From NCBI GenBank assembly GCA_947628725.1, contig CANRAQ010000060.1, positions 1-5,783 on the forward strand: a stretch of DNA of 5,783 bases, given 5' to 3'. The DNA comes from an uncultured Bacilli bacterium (GTDB taxonomy: Bacteria > Bacillota_I > Bacilli_A > RF39 > UBA660). The notes under the pieces were generated by a model that worked only from the letters and a program-made list of their open reading frames with translations, did not search any database and was not told the origin of the DNA. The translations under genes and the position numbers were made by a program. Shown here piece by piece: positions 1 through 5,669 of the stretch. Within the stretch, counting starts at the first letter, position 1; each line of letters opens with the position of its first letter.

Positions 1-1536
1 TTCATCATCCAAAGATTTTTCGTTCTTATTTGTGTCATCAGTTGTATATTGTTTTTTTGATGAACTTACAACATTTAAATTTTGATTAGATTTTTTATAT
101 GAATCAACTAATGCATCATTACCTAAAACTTGTTTAATTAATTTTTTAGCTTCAATAATACTACTTTCATCAGGTTCCATTACATATAATAATTGATTAT
201 ATGTATATGTATAATTATAAGAATCTGTACCATCTAAACTATAAGAAGTAACTGTCCATGGTGACATATCATCTATCTGCATTTTTATTAATGACAATAT
301 CTTTTCAGTACTCATATTAGTTTGATACTTACCATCAACAGCGCTTAATAAAGAATTATATTTTGTAATTATTGCTTTACTAGAGACTTTTTTAATTAAA
401 GCATCTATTAGAGCTTGTTGATTTTTACCACGTTGTCTATCCCCATCAACAAACGCTTTTCTAGTACGAGCAAAGTCCAATGCCTGCTCACCATTTACTT
501 TATTATAGCCTTCTTTAAAATCAAAATTTGAGTAAGAAGTAAAGGTATAGTCTGAATATACTTCTACTCCATTTAAGGCATCCACTATATCTATTACTGA
601 AGTAAAATTAACTTTCAAATAATAATTTATCTTTAATTCAAGTAAATCCTCGACAGTTTGAACAGATGTATCTATTCCATAAATTCCAGCATGCGCCAAT
701 TTATCCCTAGTACCAGTAGTACCATGTAATTGAACATAGTAGTCTCTTGGTATTGATATAAGCAATATACCTTTTGTAGACGGATTTACTACCATAACAA
801 TATTTACATCACTTCTTGAAACTGAACTTATTTTTCCATATGTATCAATTCCACTTATATAAATTGCAAAAGAATCTTTAACTACATTTACATCTTTTAA
901 TGTAGATTCAGTCTTTATTTGTATGTAAAAACTATATATCTTTTTTATACTATTAGAAAATGTTTGATCTTCTTCCTTCAATATTTCAAGTACTGAATCT
1001 TCTATTACAATAGCATCTATTTTTTCATCAAGTAGGCCATTTCCTAAATTATTTAAATCATCATATTCCTTATATGTAACATCTACCTTTTTACTTAATT
1101 TTTTATTTGCCTGCTCTGATCCCATAGAATTTTTATAATATCCTACTTTTTTACCTTTTAATTGTTTTAACTTATCGTAATCACTATCTTTTAAAACTAT
1201 TACAGAATAATTTTCAATTTTATAATTTGTCGCACCATTGCCATTTAATACAAGTATTGTTCTTCCAAGATAAAATGAAATAACTAACATTATAAATATA
1301 CCTACCAAAGTAAAAAATGATATAACCGCTTTTACTTTCTTTTTAAGCCTTCTTAAATTCAGGCATAAAGCATTAAAAACAACAAATACTAATAAAATAA
1401 TCAATATTAAAAATAAATACTTCTTTGGTAATAAATTTATATAACATAACAAAATGCAAAAAATTAATGAAACTATCACTAACACTATGCTTAACTTTTG
1501 ATAATTATCTTTTTTTCTTTTCATATTCTTTGCCAT
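1..1536 (-). CDS. LCP (LytR-CpsA-Psr) family cell-wall glycopolymer ligase, C-terminus cut by window edge
   Basis: LCP proteins transfer lipid-linked anionic polymers (teichoic acid, capsule) onto peptidoglycan outside the membrane. Of the 512 codons visible, residues 1-97 hold three hydrophobic segments (about 15-33, 40-58, 70-90), a CpsA-like layout. Residues about 105-210 form an extra domain before the catalytic one, beginning LKGKKVGYYKNSMGSEQA, which recalls the CpsA accessory domain. The LCP domain spans about 220-400. It shows SRSDVNIVMVVNP (R241, D243), SIPRDYYV (R264, D265), TVEDLLELKINYYLKVNF and FARTRKAF-DGDRQRGKNQQ (R357, R359, D366, R367, R369), the usual pyrophosphate- and metal-binding residues. 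The tail is a Ser/Lys/Thr/Asp-rich linker, so the true end is probably near. The start is uncertain: ATG at 1542, 1536 and 1524 are all in frame, and only a weak GTGAT precedes 1536. The gene follows dgt by about 75 bases on the same strand, with no obvious functional link. Confidence 0.9.
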   Translation of the reverse strand, partial: MAKNMKRKKDNYQKLSIVLVIVSLIFCILLCYINLLPKKYLFLILIILLVFVVFNALCLNLRRLKKKVKAVISFFTLVGIFIMLVISFYLGRTILVLNGNGATNYKIENYSVIVLKDSDYDKLKQLKGKKVGYYKNSMGSEQANKKLSKKVDVTYKEYDDLNNLGNGLLDEKIDAIVIEDSVLEILKEEDQTFSNSIKKIYSFYIQIKTESTLKDVNVVKDSFAIYISGIDTYGKISSVSRSDVNIVMVVNPSTKGILLISIPRDYYVQLHGTTGTRDKLAHAGIYGIDTSVQTVEDLLELKINYYLKVNFTSVIDIVDALNGVEVYSDYTFTSYSNFDFKEGYNKVNGEQALDFARTRKAFVDGDRQRGKNQQALIDALIKKVSSKAIITKYNSLLSAVDGKYQTNMSTEKILSLIKMQIDDMSPWTVTSYSLDGTDSYNYTYTYNQLLYVMEPDESSIIEAKKLIKQVLGNDALVDSYKKSNQNLNVVSSSKKQYTTDDTNKNEKSLDDE

Positions 1537-1551
1537 ATACATCACTATATA

Positions 1552-1569
1552 AGTATAACATAAATTATA
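1552..1569 (-). promoter_or_regulatory. Possible promoter of the LCP gene
   Basis: Two overlapping candidate -10 boxes lie in the dgt-LCP gap on the minus strand. One is TATAAT at 1569-1564. The other is TATACT at 1557-1552, preceded by TGT, which makes an extended -10. No convincing -35 box is visible. From the second box the start site would fall near G1545, giving an almost leaderless message. No terminator is visible between dgt and this gene, so readthrough from dgt is also possible. Confidence 0.3.
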
Positions 1570-1611
1570 TCTTTTTTATTAAAATTAAAAAAATAAATTA
1601 AAAAATATGTT

Positions 1612-2733
1612 TCATTTTACATATTTTTTATATTGATTCAAAAAATATTCATCAGTCATACCAGATATATAGTCAATAACCTTTCTAGCATTACTAGTAT
1701 TTTTCAAGTATTCATTTGACATATCATTTAAAAAAGCAGTAAATATATCTTCATTTTTACTATTATTAGATAATTGTCTAATATATAAATTAAATAGATA
1801 ATCAAATTTATTTTCTAATAATTTTAATTCCTCATCACTATTTGCTTTTAAATAAATATTCTTATAATTAAATTTAATTAATTCATTAAGTGAATTAAAT
1901 ATTTTACTTGACATACATATGCAATTTTTATTATAACTATTTTCAATTATATCTAGTATTATAGTATTTACAATTTGTGAATTATTATTACCTAGTACAT
2001 CGACAATTTCATTAGGTATGTCATCTCTTTTTAATCTACCTATTCTTATTGCATCCTCGATATCTTGACCAATATATGCGATAACATCACTAATTCTAAC
2101 TACACATCCTTCAAGTGTCATAGGTTTAACATTTTTTAAAATTTCAGAATTAGTATAACTTTGTTCATATTCATATAAAAATTCTTCTTTAGATTTATTT
2201 ATAGGTTTATATTGTAAATCTATATGTTCCCCGTTATGACAGAATATAGCATCCAATACCTGTAAAGATACATTTAATCCATTTCCATTATTTTCTAAAT
2301 CCATTATATATCTTACACTTTGAACATTATGATTAAAGTATCCTTCCCCATTTTTCAAACTCAAATCATTTAAAAATTTTTCACCAACATGTCCAAAAGG
2401 TGTGTGTCCTAAGTCATGGCCTAAACTTGCAGCCTCGATCAAATCCTCATTTAGATTAAGAGCCCTACCTATAGTTCTTGCTATTTTACTTACAAATTGA
2501 ACATGTATGATTCTTTTACTAATCATATCATTATCTGAATTTGAAAACACCTGTGTTTTATCAATATATCTTTTATATGCTAAAGAATATAAAATTTTAT
2601 CTGCATCCCTAAAAAATGAAGGTCTAATATCATCAGTCATTTTTTTAAATCTTATTGCCTCGCTATTTTTACATGCATACTGTGATAATAAATCATCATT
2701 TTTATTCATATTTTTTAATATATCATCAGTCAT
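1612..2733 (-). CDS. dgt: dGTPase-like deoxynucleoside triphosphate triphosphohydrolase (HD domain)
   Basis: Enzymes of this family cleave dGTP or other dNTPs to the deoxynucleoside and tripolyphosphate in the cytoplasm, tuning dNTP pools. The 373-residue protein carries the family blocks in order: RDADKILYSLAYKRYIDKTQVF (about 42-63, split here as RDADKILYS and AYKRYIDKTQVF), H77, the HD pair H106-D107 in LGHDLGHTPFGH, FNHNVQS at 133-139 and ISDVIAYIGQDIEDAIRIG, where D216 is the fourth metal ligand. The C-terminal DYISGMTDEYFL is also typical. Length and motifs indicate an intact enzyme, although the exact dNTP substrate cannot be read from sequence. GGTGAT lies 3 bases before the ATG at 2733. 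The later ATG at 2709 has no ribosome-binding site. The gene ends in TGA, showing that TGA is a stop here. It is separated from the upstream tRNAs by a terminator and has its own extended -10. Confidence 0.93.
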   Translation of the reverse strand: MTDDILKNMNKNDDLLSQYACKNSEAIRFKKMTDDIRPSFFRDADKILYSLAYKRYIDKTQVFSNSDNDMISKRIIHVQFVSKIARTIGRALNLNEDLIEAASLGHDLGHTPFGHVGEKFLNDLSLKNGEGYFNHNVQSVRYIMDLENNGNGLNVSLQVLDAIFCHNGEHIDLQYKPINKSKEEFLYEYEQSYTNSEILKNVKPMTLEGCVVRISDVIAYIGQDIEDAIRIGRLKRDDIPNEIVDVLGNNNSQIVNTIILDIIENSYNKNCICMSSKIFNSLNELIKFNYKNIYLKANSDEELKLLENKFDYLFNLYIRQLSNNSKNEDIFTAFLNDMSNEYLKNTSNARKVIDYISGMTDEYFLNQYKKYVK

Positions 2734-2748
2734 AAAATCACCAAATTA

Positions 2749-2757
2749 ATTATACCA
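2749..2757 (-). promoter_or_regulatory. Extended -10 promoter of dgt
   Basis: TGG-TATAAT (TATAAT at 2754-2749) sits just upstream of the dGTPase gene, with no good -35 box 17 bases further up. The predicted start near G2742 would begin the message with the GGTGAT ribosome-binding site and leave a leader of only about 9 bases. Confidence 0.55.
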
Positions 2758-2789
2758 CTATAGATACAAAAATAAAATATTTTTACAAC

Positions 2790-2829
2790 AAAAAATCGTT
2801 GATTTGCCTTTAAAAACCAACGATTTTTT
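2790..2829 (-). terminator. Intrinsic terminator of the tRNA-Arg/tRNA-Pro unit
   Basis: AAAAAATCGTTG (2790-2801) and CAACGATTTTTT (2818-2829) form a perfect 12-bp stem around a 16-base loop. On the minus strand it ends in a six-T run about 40 bases after the tRNA-Pro CCA. The A and T tracts make it symmetric, so it could also stop plus-strand transcription. Confidence 0.85.
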
Positions 2830-2838
2830 ATTATTTAA

Positions 2839-2855
2839 AGTTGAAAAGTTCAACT
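2839..2855. repeat. Small inverted repeat downstream of tRNA-Pro
   Basis: AGTTGAA-AAG-TTCAACT is a perfect 7-bp inverted repeat with a 3-base loop. It lies between the tRNA-Pro 3' end and the terminator. In the precursor transcript it would be a short hairpin trailing the tRNA, perhaps a processing landmark. No function is known. Confidence 0.45.
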
Positions 2856-2866
2856 CAAATTTCAAA

Positions 2867-2943
2867 TGGTCGGGAAAACAGGATTTGAACCTGCAACCCC
2901 TTGGTCCCAAACCAAGTGCTCTACCAAGTTGAGCCATTTCCCG
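2867..2943 (-). tRNA. tRNA-Pro(UGG), CCA encoded
   Basis: The 77-base cloverleaf has a 7-bp acceptor CGGGAAA/TTTCCCG, D stem GCTC/GAGC, anticodon stem CTTGG/CCAAG with loop TTTGGGA (anticodon TGG), a T arm with loop TTCAAAT, discriminator A and a genomic CCA. It follows tRNA-Arg by 7 bases (2944-2950), so the two are surely co-transcribed and processed apart. It reads CCN proline codons, and U34 allows wobble. Confidence 0.97.
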
Positions 2944-2950
2944 ATAATAA

Positions 2951-3027
2951 TGGTGCGCTCGAAGGGATTCGAACCCCTGACCTTTTGGTTCGTAGCCAAA
3001 CACTCTATCCAGCTGAGCTACGAGCGC
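2951..3027 (-). tRNA. tRNA-Arg(ACG), CCA encoded
   Basis: The acceptor stem is GCGCTCG/CGAGCGC. The D arm is GCTC-AGCTGGATA-GAGT and the anticodon stem TTTGG/CCAAA with loop CTACGAA (anticodon ACG). The T arm contains TTCGAAT, and discriminator A is followed by an encoded CCA, for 77 bases in total. A34 of this tRNA is normally edited to inosine by TadA so that it reads CGU, CGC and CGA. It is the first gene of the two-tRNA unit. Confidence 0.97.
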
Positions 3028-3071
3028 ATTTGCTACGTTTATCCCATTACACACGTTGCGTAACACCATTA

Positions 3072-3100
3072 ATATTACCATGTATTTTAATTTAAGTCAA
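3072..3100 (-). promoter_or_regulatory. Promoter of the tRNA-Arg/tRNA-Pro operon
   Basis: TTGACT (3100-3095), a 17-base spacer and TATAAT-like TAATAT (3077-3072), with TGG directly before the -10, form a sigma-A promoter having both a -35 and an extended -10. Transcription would start near 3065, leaving about 38 bases before the tRNA-Arg 5' end. Confidence 0.8.
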
Positions 3101-3224
3101 TATTTTTAGACAAAAATGTTAAAAACTATTGACGTATGAATTATTATATTACAATTAAATTTATGCTATTACATTATATTTTTATACATTTAAATAAAAA
3201 TTTGTAACAATGGTATTAAAGTAA

Positions 3225-3250
3225 TGATATAATTAAATTGGATGGAGGTG
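3225..3250 (+). promoter_or_regulatory. Extended -10 promoter and ribosome-binding site of the HAD gene
   Basis: TGA-TATAAT (TATAAT at 3228-3233) is an extended -10 with no strong -35. The likely start at G3240 precedes a near-perfect GGAGGTG (3244-3250), which sits 4 bases before the ATG at 3255. The predicted leader is only about 15 bases. Confidence 0.6.
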
Positions 3251-3254
3251 CTAT

Positions 3255-3713
3255 ATGTATTTTTATAATGAAATACAAAAATTAACTAAAGGTAAAAAAA
3301 CAAGAATTTATGTTGATATGGATGGCGTTATTGCATCATATAACTTTGGTAAGCCACTAGATTTTAAAAATAAGCGTCCATTAACTACAAATATAAAAAC
3401 TTTAAATAAATTATGCGAATTAGAAAATATTGAATTGTTTATTTTATCAGTATGTAAATTAAATTATCAAATAAAGGAAAAGAATGATTGGTTGGATAAA
3501 TATGCACCATTTTTTGATAAAGATAAACGAATTATTATATCAAAAGAAAATAATCCATCTGTTGAATCTAAAGAGTTAAAATTAAATTATCTAAAAAGTT
3601 TAAATCTAAATAAACAAATAATTTTCATAGATGATGATAATGAAATTTTAAAATTCATTCATAGTAATATAGAAAATATAATCTTATTTCAAGATTCAGA
3701 ATTAGTTGATTAA
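3255..3713 (+). CDS. Small HAD-fold phosphatase, possibly 5'-nucleotidase-like
   Basis: The 152-residue protein has a minimal HAD hydrolase layout. Motif I is YVDMDGV, with nucleophile D21 and acid/base D23. Motif II is LFILSV, with S65. A lysine for motif III lies in the SKENNPSVESKELKLNY stretch (K97, K106 or K109). Motif IV is IIFIDDD at 122-128. The KNDWLDKYAPFF segment and the DMDGV form of motif I resemble the NT5C/deoxyribonucleotidase branch, so hydrolysis of a phosphate ester such as a nucleotide monophosphate is likely. The substrate cannot be decided from sequence. No signal peptide or membrane segment is present, so it should be cytoplasmic. It has its own promoter and a strong ribosome-binding site. 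No strong terminator lies between it and the kinase-like gene 111 bases downstream, so some co-transcription is possible. Confidence 0.8.
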   Translation: MYFYNEIQKLTKGKKTRIYVDMDGVIASYNFGKPLDFKNKRPLTTNIKTLNKLCELENIELFILSVCKLNYQIKEKNDWLDKYAPFFDKDKRIIISKENNPSVESKELKLNYLKSLNLNKQIIFIDDDNEILKFIHSNIENIILFQDSELVD

Positions 3714-3794
3714 AAACATATAAATAATTAAAATGTAAATAAAGTGTTTTATATCATTATCTTATAAAAATATATTACTATTTTAATATTTAAA

Positions 3795-3823
3795 TGTTAT
3801 AATTAATTCATAATATAGAGGTG
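3795..3823 (+). promoter_or_regulatory. Extended -10 promoter and ribosome-binding site of the kinase-like gene
   Basis: TGT-TATAAT (TATAAT at 3798-3803) has a weak TTACTA at a 17-base spacing upstream. The start site is predicted near 3810. The ribosome-binding site AGAGGTG (3817-3823) almost touches the ATG at 3825 and stands 10 bases from the in-frame ATG at 3834, so the start remains ambiguous. Confidence 0.55.
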
Positions 3824-3824
3824 A

Positions 3825-4430
3825 ATGAAGTTTATGAATTTAAAAGATATTCTTTTGAGACAATTTAATGGTTTAGATCCCACAAAAATTAACGAATTAA
3901 TAAACTCACTTAAAATAGTATGTGAAAAAAATAATTCTGATTTATCCAATTTACATTTTGTAGATTATGGTGAAAGTTCAGTAGTGTTTGAACTAAATAA
4001 TCAAATTATAAAATTAACTTTTAATGAGTACGACAAACATCCGTCTATGAAGGAATATGTATCTCACAGTAATAAAATTTTACAACCAAACTTCGAACAA
4101 ATTATAGACGATGTTAAACTATGGGGATATACTGCTAAAATACTCGGATTTAAAAAATTATCATTAGATAATATAACTGATGAAGATGTACTAAATATGT
4201 ATGTCGATTTAAGAGATGATGGATATCTATGGTACGATACCAAGAAAGAAAATATAGGTAAAGATGCCGATGGTAAATGCTACTTGATAGATTATGGTGA
4301 ATTAATTTATATAAATGATTTAGATAATTATAATTTAAATAAAGAATTAGAAACTCATAGGATTGTTAAAAATGAATTAGATAGTTATTATTCAAGCATA
4401 AAAGAAAATAATCAATACAAAACAAGATAG
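3825..4430 (+). CDS. Minimal protein-kinase-fold protein
   Basis: The 201-residue protein carries the core of a protein-kinase-like fold in unusually short form. GESSVVFELNNQIIKLT (49-65) looks like a glycine-loop strand pair with K63 as the ATP-binding lysine, and E77 is a candidate helix-C partner. YDTKKEN (137-143) is a catalytic loop of the canonical D-x-K-x-x-N form (D138, K140, N143). IDYG (155-158) stands for the Mg-binding DFG, with D156. All key residues are present, so ATP-dependent phosphotransfer to a protein or small molecule is plausible. The activation segment and C-lobe after residue 160 are nearly absent, so the substrate is unknown. No membrane segment is visible. Starting at M4 (3834) would suit the ribosome-binding site at least as well as M1. 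The gene ends in TAG and is followed by a strong terminator. I do not recognise a named family. Confidence 0.75.
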   Translation: MKFMNLKDILLRQFNGLDPTKINELINSLKIVCEKNNSDLSNLHFVDYGESSVVFELNNQIIKLTFNEYDKHPSMKEYVSHSNKILQPNFEQIIDDVKLWGYTAKILGFKKLSLDNITDEDVLNMYVDLRDDGYLWYDTKKENIGKDADGKCYLIDYGELIYINDLDNYNLNKELETHRIVKNELDSYYSSIKENNQYKTR

Positions 4431-4524
4431 ATATTTAGTAGCATATTTTATTATAATCATACTATCATTTTTAAGATAATAAAACCATCTAATTTCAATA
4501 ATAGTTAATTTAAGATGTAATCAT

Positions 4525-4567
4525 AAGGATATATTTGATTAGTGCAATCAAATGTATCCTTTTTATT
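4525..4567 (+). terminator. Strong intrinsic terminator after the kinase-like gene
   Basis: Bases 4525-4540 pair with 4546-4561 over 16 bp, with one T-G wobble (4532/4554), around loop AGTGC. A T-rich tail follows (CCTTTTTATT). It lies between the convergent kinase-like gene and the abiF gene. The minus-strand copy lacks a clean T-run after the stem, so termination of abiF there would be weaker. Confidence 0.85.
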
Positions 4568-4574
4568 ATTTATA

Positions 4575-5288
4575 TTACAAATCTTTTAATTTTTCAAAAT
4601 TTTCTGGTAAATGCATTACTGATAATAATTGATTTCTATTAAGTGAACCTATTTCTTTATCATATTTAGTTATTAAGTTTGATAAATTATCTATTAAATT
4701 ATTAAATTTGTGTTTACTTGAAAAGAACTTAATAGATATTAAAATAGCAACTAAATCTTTTTTACCTTGTATTATATTATTATTTTTATCTGTTTTTAAA
4801 TTAAATTCTCTATGATATTTGGTCGTTTTAATACCTAACTTATCATCTATAAAAGATAAAAGTATATCATCATGGCAACATATATTTCTTACTCTAACAA
4901 GTAACCTTAACATATTAGCGACTTCACTACTACTTATTCTTTCACTAGTTAATTTGCTTTTCATATAATCTTTATCATTATTTTTAGATACATAAAACAT
5001 ATCACGAATTATACCAAATGATAATATTTTCATATATACCCATAAAGGAATAAATGAATGATTATCTCTATAAAACATAACTGCTTTATTTTTATTACCA
5101 AAATCATTTAATTGTTTATCTAAATTAGATAATGTATCAGATAAATAATTATTTGAAATATCATAATTATTATTATTTAAAATATCATCAATTTTAAATC
5201 CATACCTTAAACTATAATTATTTGTGTAAATAGTTTTTAATTTTTGTTCTATTTCAAGTATTGGATCTAAAATAATTAGTTTTAACAT
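4575..5288 (-). CDS. C-terminal fragment of the split AbiF toxin (HEPN catalytic part)
   Basis: This 237-codon open frame begins at an internal methionine of the toxin (the LFDK-MLKLIILD junction). No ribosome-binding site precedes ATG 5288, so it is unlikely to be translated alone efficiently. It holds the IPLWVYMKILSFG block at about 80-92 and the HEPN motif RNICCH with R134 and H139. Its closing GKKDLVAILISI segment is also family-typical. It lacks the N-terminal 72 residues that pack against the HEPN core in full-length proteins. Confidence 0.7.
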   Translation of the reverse strand: MLKLIILDPILEIEQKLKTIYTNNYSLRYGFKIDDILNNNNYDISNNYLSDTLSNLDKQLNDFGNKNKAVMFYRDNHSFIPLWVYMKILSFGIIRDMFYVSKNNDKDYMKSKLTSERISSSEVANMLRLLVRVRNICCHDDILLSFIDDKLGIKTTKYHREFNLKTDKNNNIIQGKKDLVAILISIKFFSSKHKFNNLIDNLSNLITKYDKEIGSLNRNQLLSVMHLPENFEKLKDL

Positions 5289-5503
5289 TTTATCAAAAAG
5301 ATATAGTGAATATATATCTTCAAATGAAGTATTATTTTTATAAGTTCATCAATATTTTTAAATGCAAACTTATAACCCATAATAAAATAATAATTATTAG
5401 TTTCTAAAATATTTCTAACATTACCTTCATTTTTAATATTAATACTTTTAGATTTAATATTATTTATTAATTCATCTATAGTTAAAAATATTTTTTCTGC
5501 CAT
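5282..5503 (-). CDS. N-terminal fragment of the split AbiF toxin
   Basis: From ATG 5503 the frame encodes about 56 residues of genuine AbiF sequence (MAEKIFLTIDELI to NIDELIK). It then runs 17 unrelated codons (ILHLKIYIHYIF region) to a TAA. It overlaps the C-terminal frame by a few bases. A longer reading from GTG at 5542 is rejected, because it would start inside the RNA B terminator and ignores the GGGTGA ribosome-binding site. Confidence 0.65.
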   Translation of the reverse strand: MAEKIFLTIDELINNIKSKSINIKNEGNVRNILETNNYYFIMGYKFAFKNIDELIKIILHLKIYIHYIFLIKC

Positions 5504-5522
5504 ATTATCTTCACCCGTAATC

Positions 5523-5531
5523 ATTATAGCA
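5523..5531 (-). promoter_or_regulatory. Extended -10 promoter of abiF
   Basis: TGC-TATAAT (TATAAT at 5528-5523) lies directly after the U-tract of the second small RNA, so the RNA B terminator hairpin occupies the -35 region. The start is predicted near G5516, the first base of GGGTGA, giving a leader of about 13 bases. Alternatively, toxin mRNA may arise from readthrough of the RNA B terminator. Confidence 0.5.
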
Positions 5532-5532
5532 G

Positions 5533-5562
5533 AAAAAGACACAAAAGAATAATCTTTTGTGT
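5533..5562 (-). terminator. Hairpin-terminator of small RNA B
   Basis: ACACAAAAGA and TCTTTTGTGT form a perfect 10-bp stem with a 4-base loop (5562-5539), followed on the minus strand by CTTTTTC. Its position just upstream of the abiF -10 suggests that it also limits readthrough into the toxin gene. As DNA it is a palindrome over the abiF -35 region and could double as an operator. Confidence 0.7.
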
Positions 5563-5570
5563 GCTCACTT
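5533..5570 (-). ncRNA. Small RNA B, candidate AbiF-associated (antitoxin) RNA
   Basis: A promoter at 5607-5578 points at this element, and transcription should begin at about 5571-5568. The RNA would start with or just before GUGAGC. It then folds into a 10-bp hairpin opening ACACAAAAGA with loop UUAU and ends in CUUUUU, about 36-38 nt in all. The plan is the same as RNA A: free GUGAGC, stem opening AC and closing GU, C, U-tract. Conserved structured RNAs upstream of abiF genes are known (the abiF RNA motif), and in tested systems the RNA neutralises the toxin. Assignment to that family is inferred from position and shape. Confidence 0.6.
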
Positions 5571-5577
5571 GCAGGAA

Positions 5578-5607
5578 ATTATATTCCTACACTACTAATA
5601 TATTCAA
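5578..5607 (-). promoter_or_regulatory. Promoter of small RNA B
   Basis: TTGAAT (5607-5602), an 18-base spacer and a consensus TATAAT (5583-5578) lie on the minus strand. The start falls 7-10 bases downstream, at or just before the conserved GTGAGCAC (5568-5561). Confidence 0.65.
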
Positions 5608-5623
5608 ATATTAAATAAATATA

Positions 5624-5663
5624 CAAAAAAGACTGGAAGACCGTAGTCTTTTCCAGTGCTCAC
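5624..5663 (-). ncRNA. Small RNA A, candidate AbiF-associated (antitoxin) RNA
   Basis: The predicted start, 7 bases after the -10 box, is exactly G5663, the first base of GTGAGCAC. The RNA then forms ACUGGAA/UUCCAGU (7 bp), an AA bulge and GAC/GUC closed by the very stable cUACGg tetraloop, and ends in C plus six U (5630-5625), about 40 nt in all. It shares the GUGAGC-AC head and GU-CUUUUU tail with RNA B and an internal AAAAGA, while most of the stem differs with pairing kept. This is what two paralogous RNA genes under structural selection would look like. It probably serves as an antitoxin or regulator of AbiF. Confidence 0.65.
5625..5657 (-). terminator. Hairpin-terminator of small RNA A
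   Basis: ACTGGAA (5657-5651) pairs with TTCCAGT (5638-5632), with an inner GAC-TACG-GTC (UNCG tetraloop). It is followed by C and TTTTTT at 5630-5625. A textbook intrinsic terminator that is also the body of the RNA. Confidence 0.75.
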
Positions 5664-5669
5664 ATACAA

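Larger units (their letters stand above)
4575..5503 (-). pseudogene. abiF: AbiF/Abi_2-family HEPN toxin gene, split by a -1 frameshift
   Basis: Abi_2 proteins are abortive-infection toxins of the HEPN RNase superfamily. AbiF members act as toxins held in check by a small RNA and are proposed relatives of Cas13. The true start is ATG 5503 (MAEKIFLTIDELI), with GGGTGA at 5516-5511, 7 bases upstream. The N-terminal block ends ETNNYYFIMGYKFAF, as in the family. At the A5 run (minus strand of 5335-5339) the frame breaks. The other frame opens just after TGA at 5348-5346 and continues N-T-S-F-E-D-I-Y-S-L-Y-L-F-D. Adding one A would give IDELIKNNTSFEDIYSLYLF and a protein of about 309 residues, the expected size. 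Later blocks are IPLWVYMKILSFGIIRDMF, the HEPN motif RNICCHDD (R206 and H211 after repair) and GKKDLVAILISIKFF. The catalytic motif is intact, so only the frame is damaged. Causes could be a real mutation, slippage or a homopolymer read error. Confidence 0.85.

Noticed and set aside
1612..2733. dGTPase as an anti-phage dNTP-depletion gene
   Set aside because: The gene sits with tRNA and cell-wall genes and has ordinary family motifs, so a housekeeping role is the simpler reading.
2507..2749. Plus-strand 80-codon open frame
   Set aside because: It lies antisense inside the well-supported dGTPase gene and its product is a hydrophobic shadow translation.
2758..3095. Open frames of about 64-107 codons on both strands across this stretch
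   Set aside because: They run through the two tRNA genes and the terminator. Translated tRNA sequence gives familiar false proteins, and no ribosome-binding site supports them.
2867..3254. tRNA genes as the integration site of a mobile island carrying the HAD, kinase and abiF genes
   Set aside because: Integration normally targets the tRNA 3' end, which here faces dgt rather than the accessory genes. No duplicated tRNA 3' end, integrase or transposase is visible.
3747..3769. AT-only hairpin TTTTATA/TATAAAA after the HAD gene as a terminator
   Set aside because: The stem has no GC pair and no T-run follows. In sequence this AT-rich such matches arise by chance.
5504..5542. N-terminal extension of abiF from GTG 5542
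   Set aside because: It would begin inside the RNA B hairpin-terminator and include the -10 box. The ATG at 5503 has the GGGTGA ribosome-binding site and fits the family N-terminus.
5533..5663. CRISPR-like or ToxI-like direct repeat array
   Set aside because: Only two units exist, spaced about 95 bases apart, and each has its own promoter and terminator. The shared identity is limited to the head, tail and a short core.
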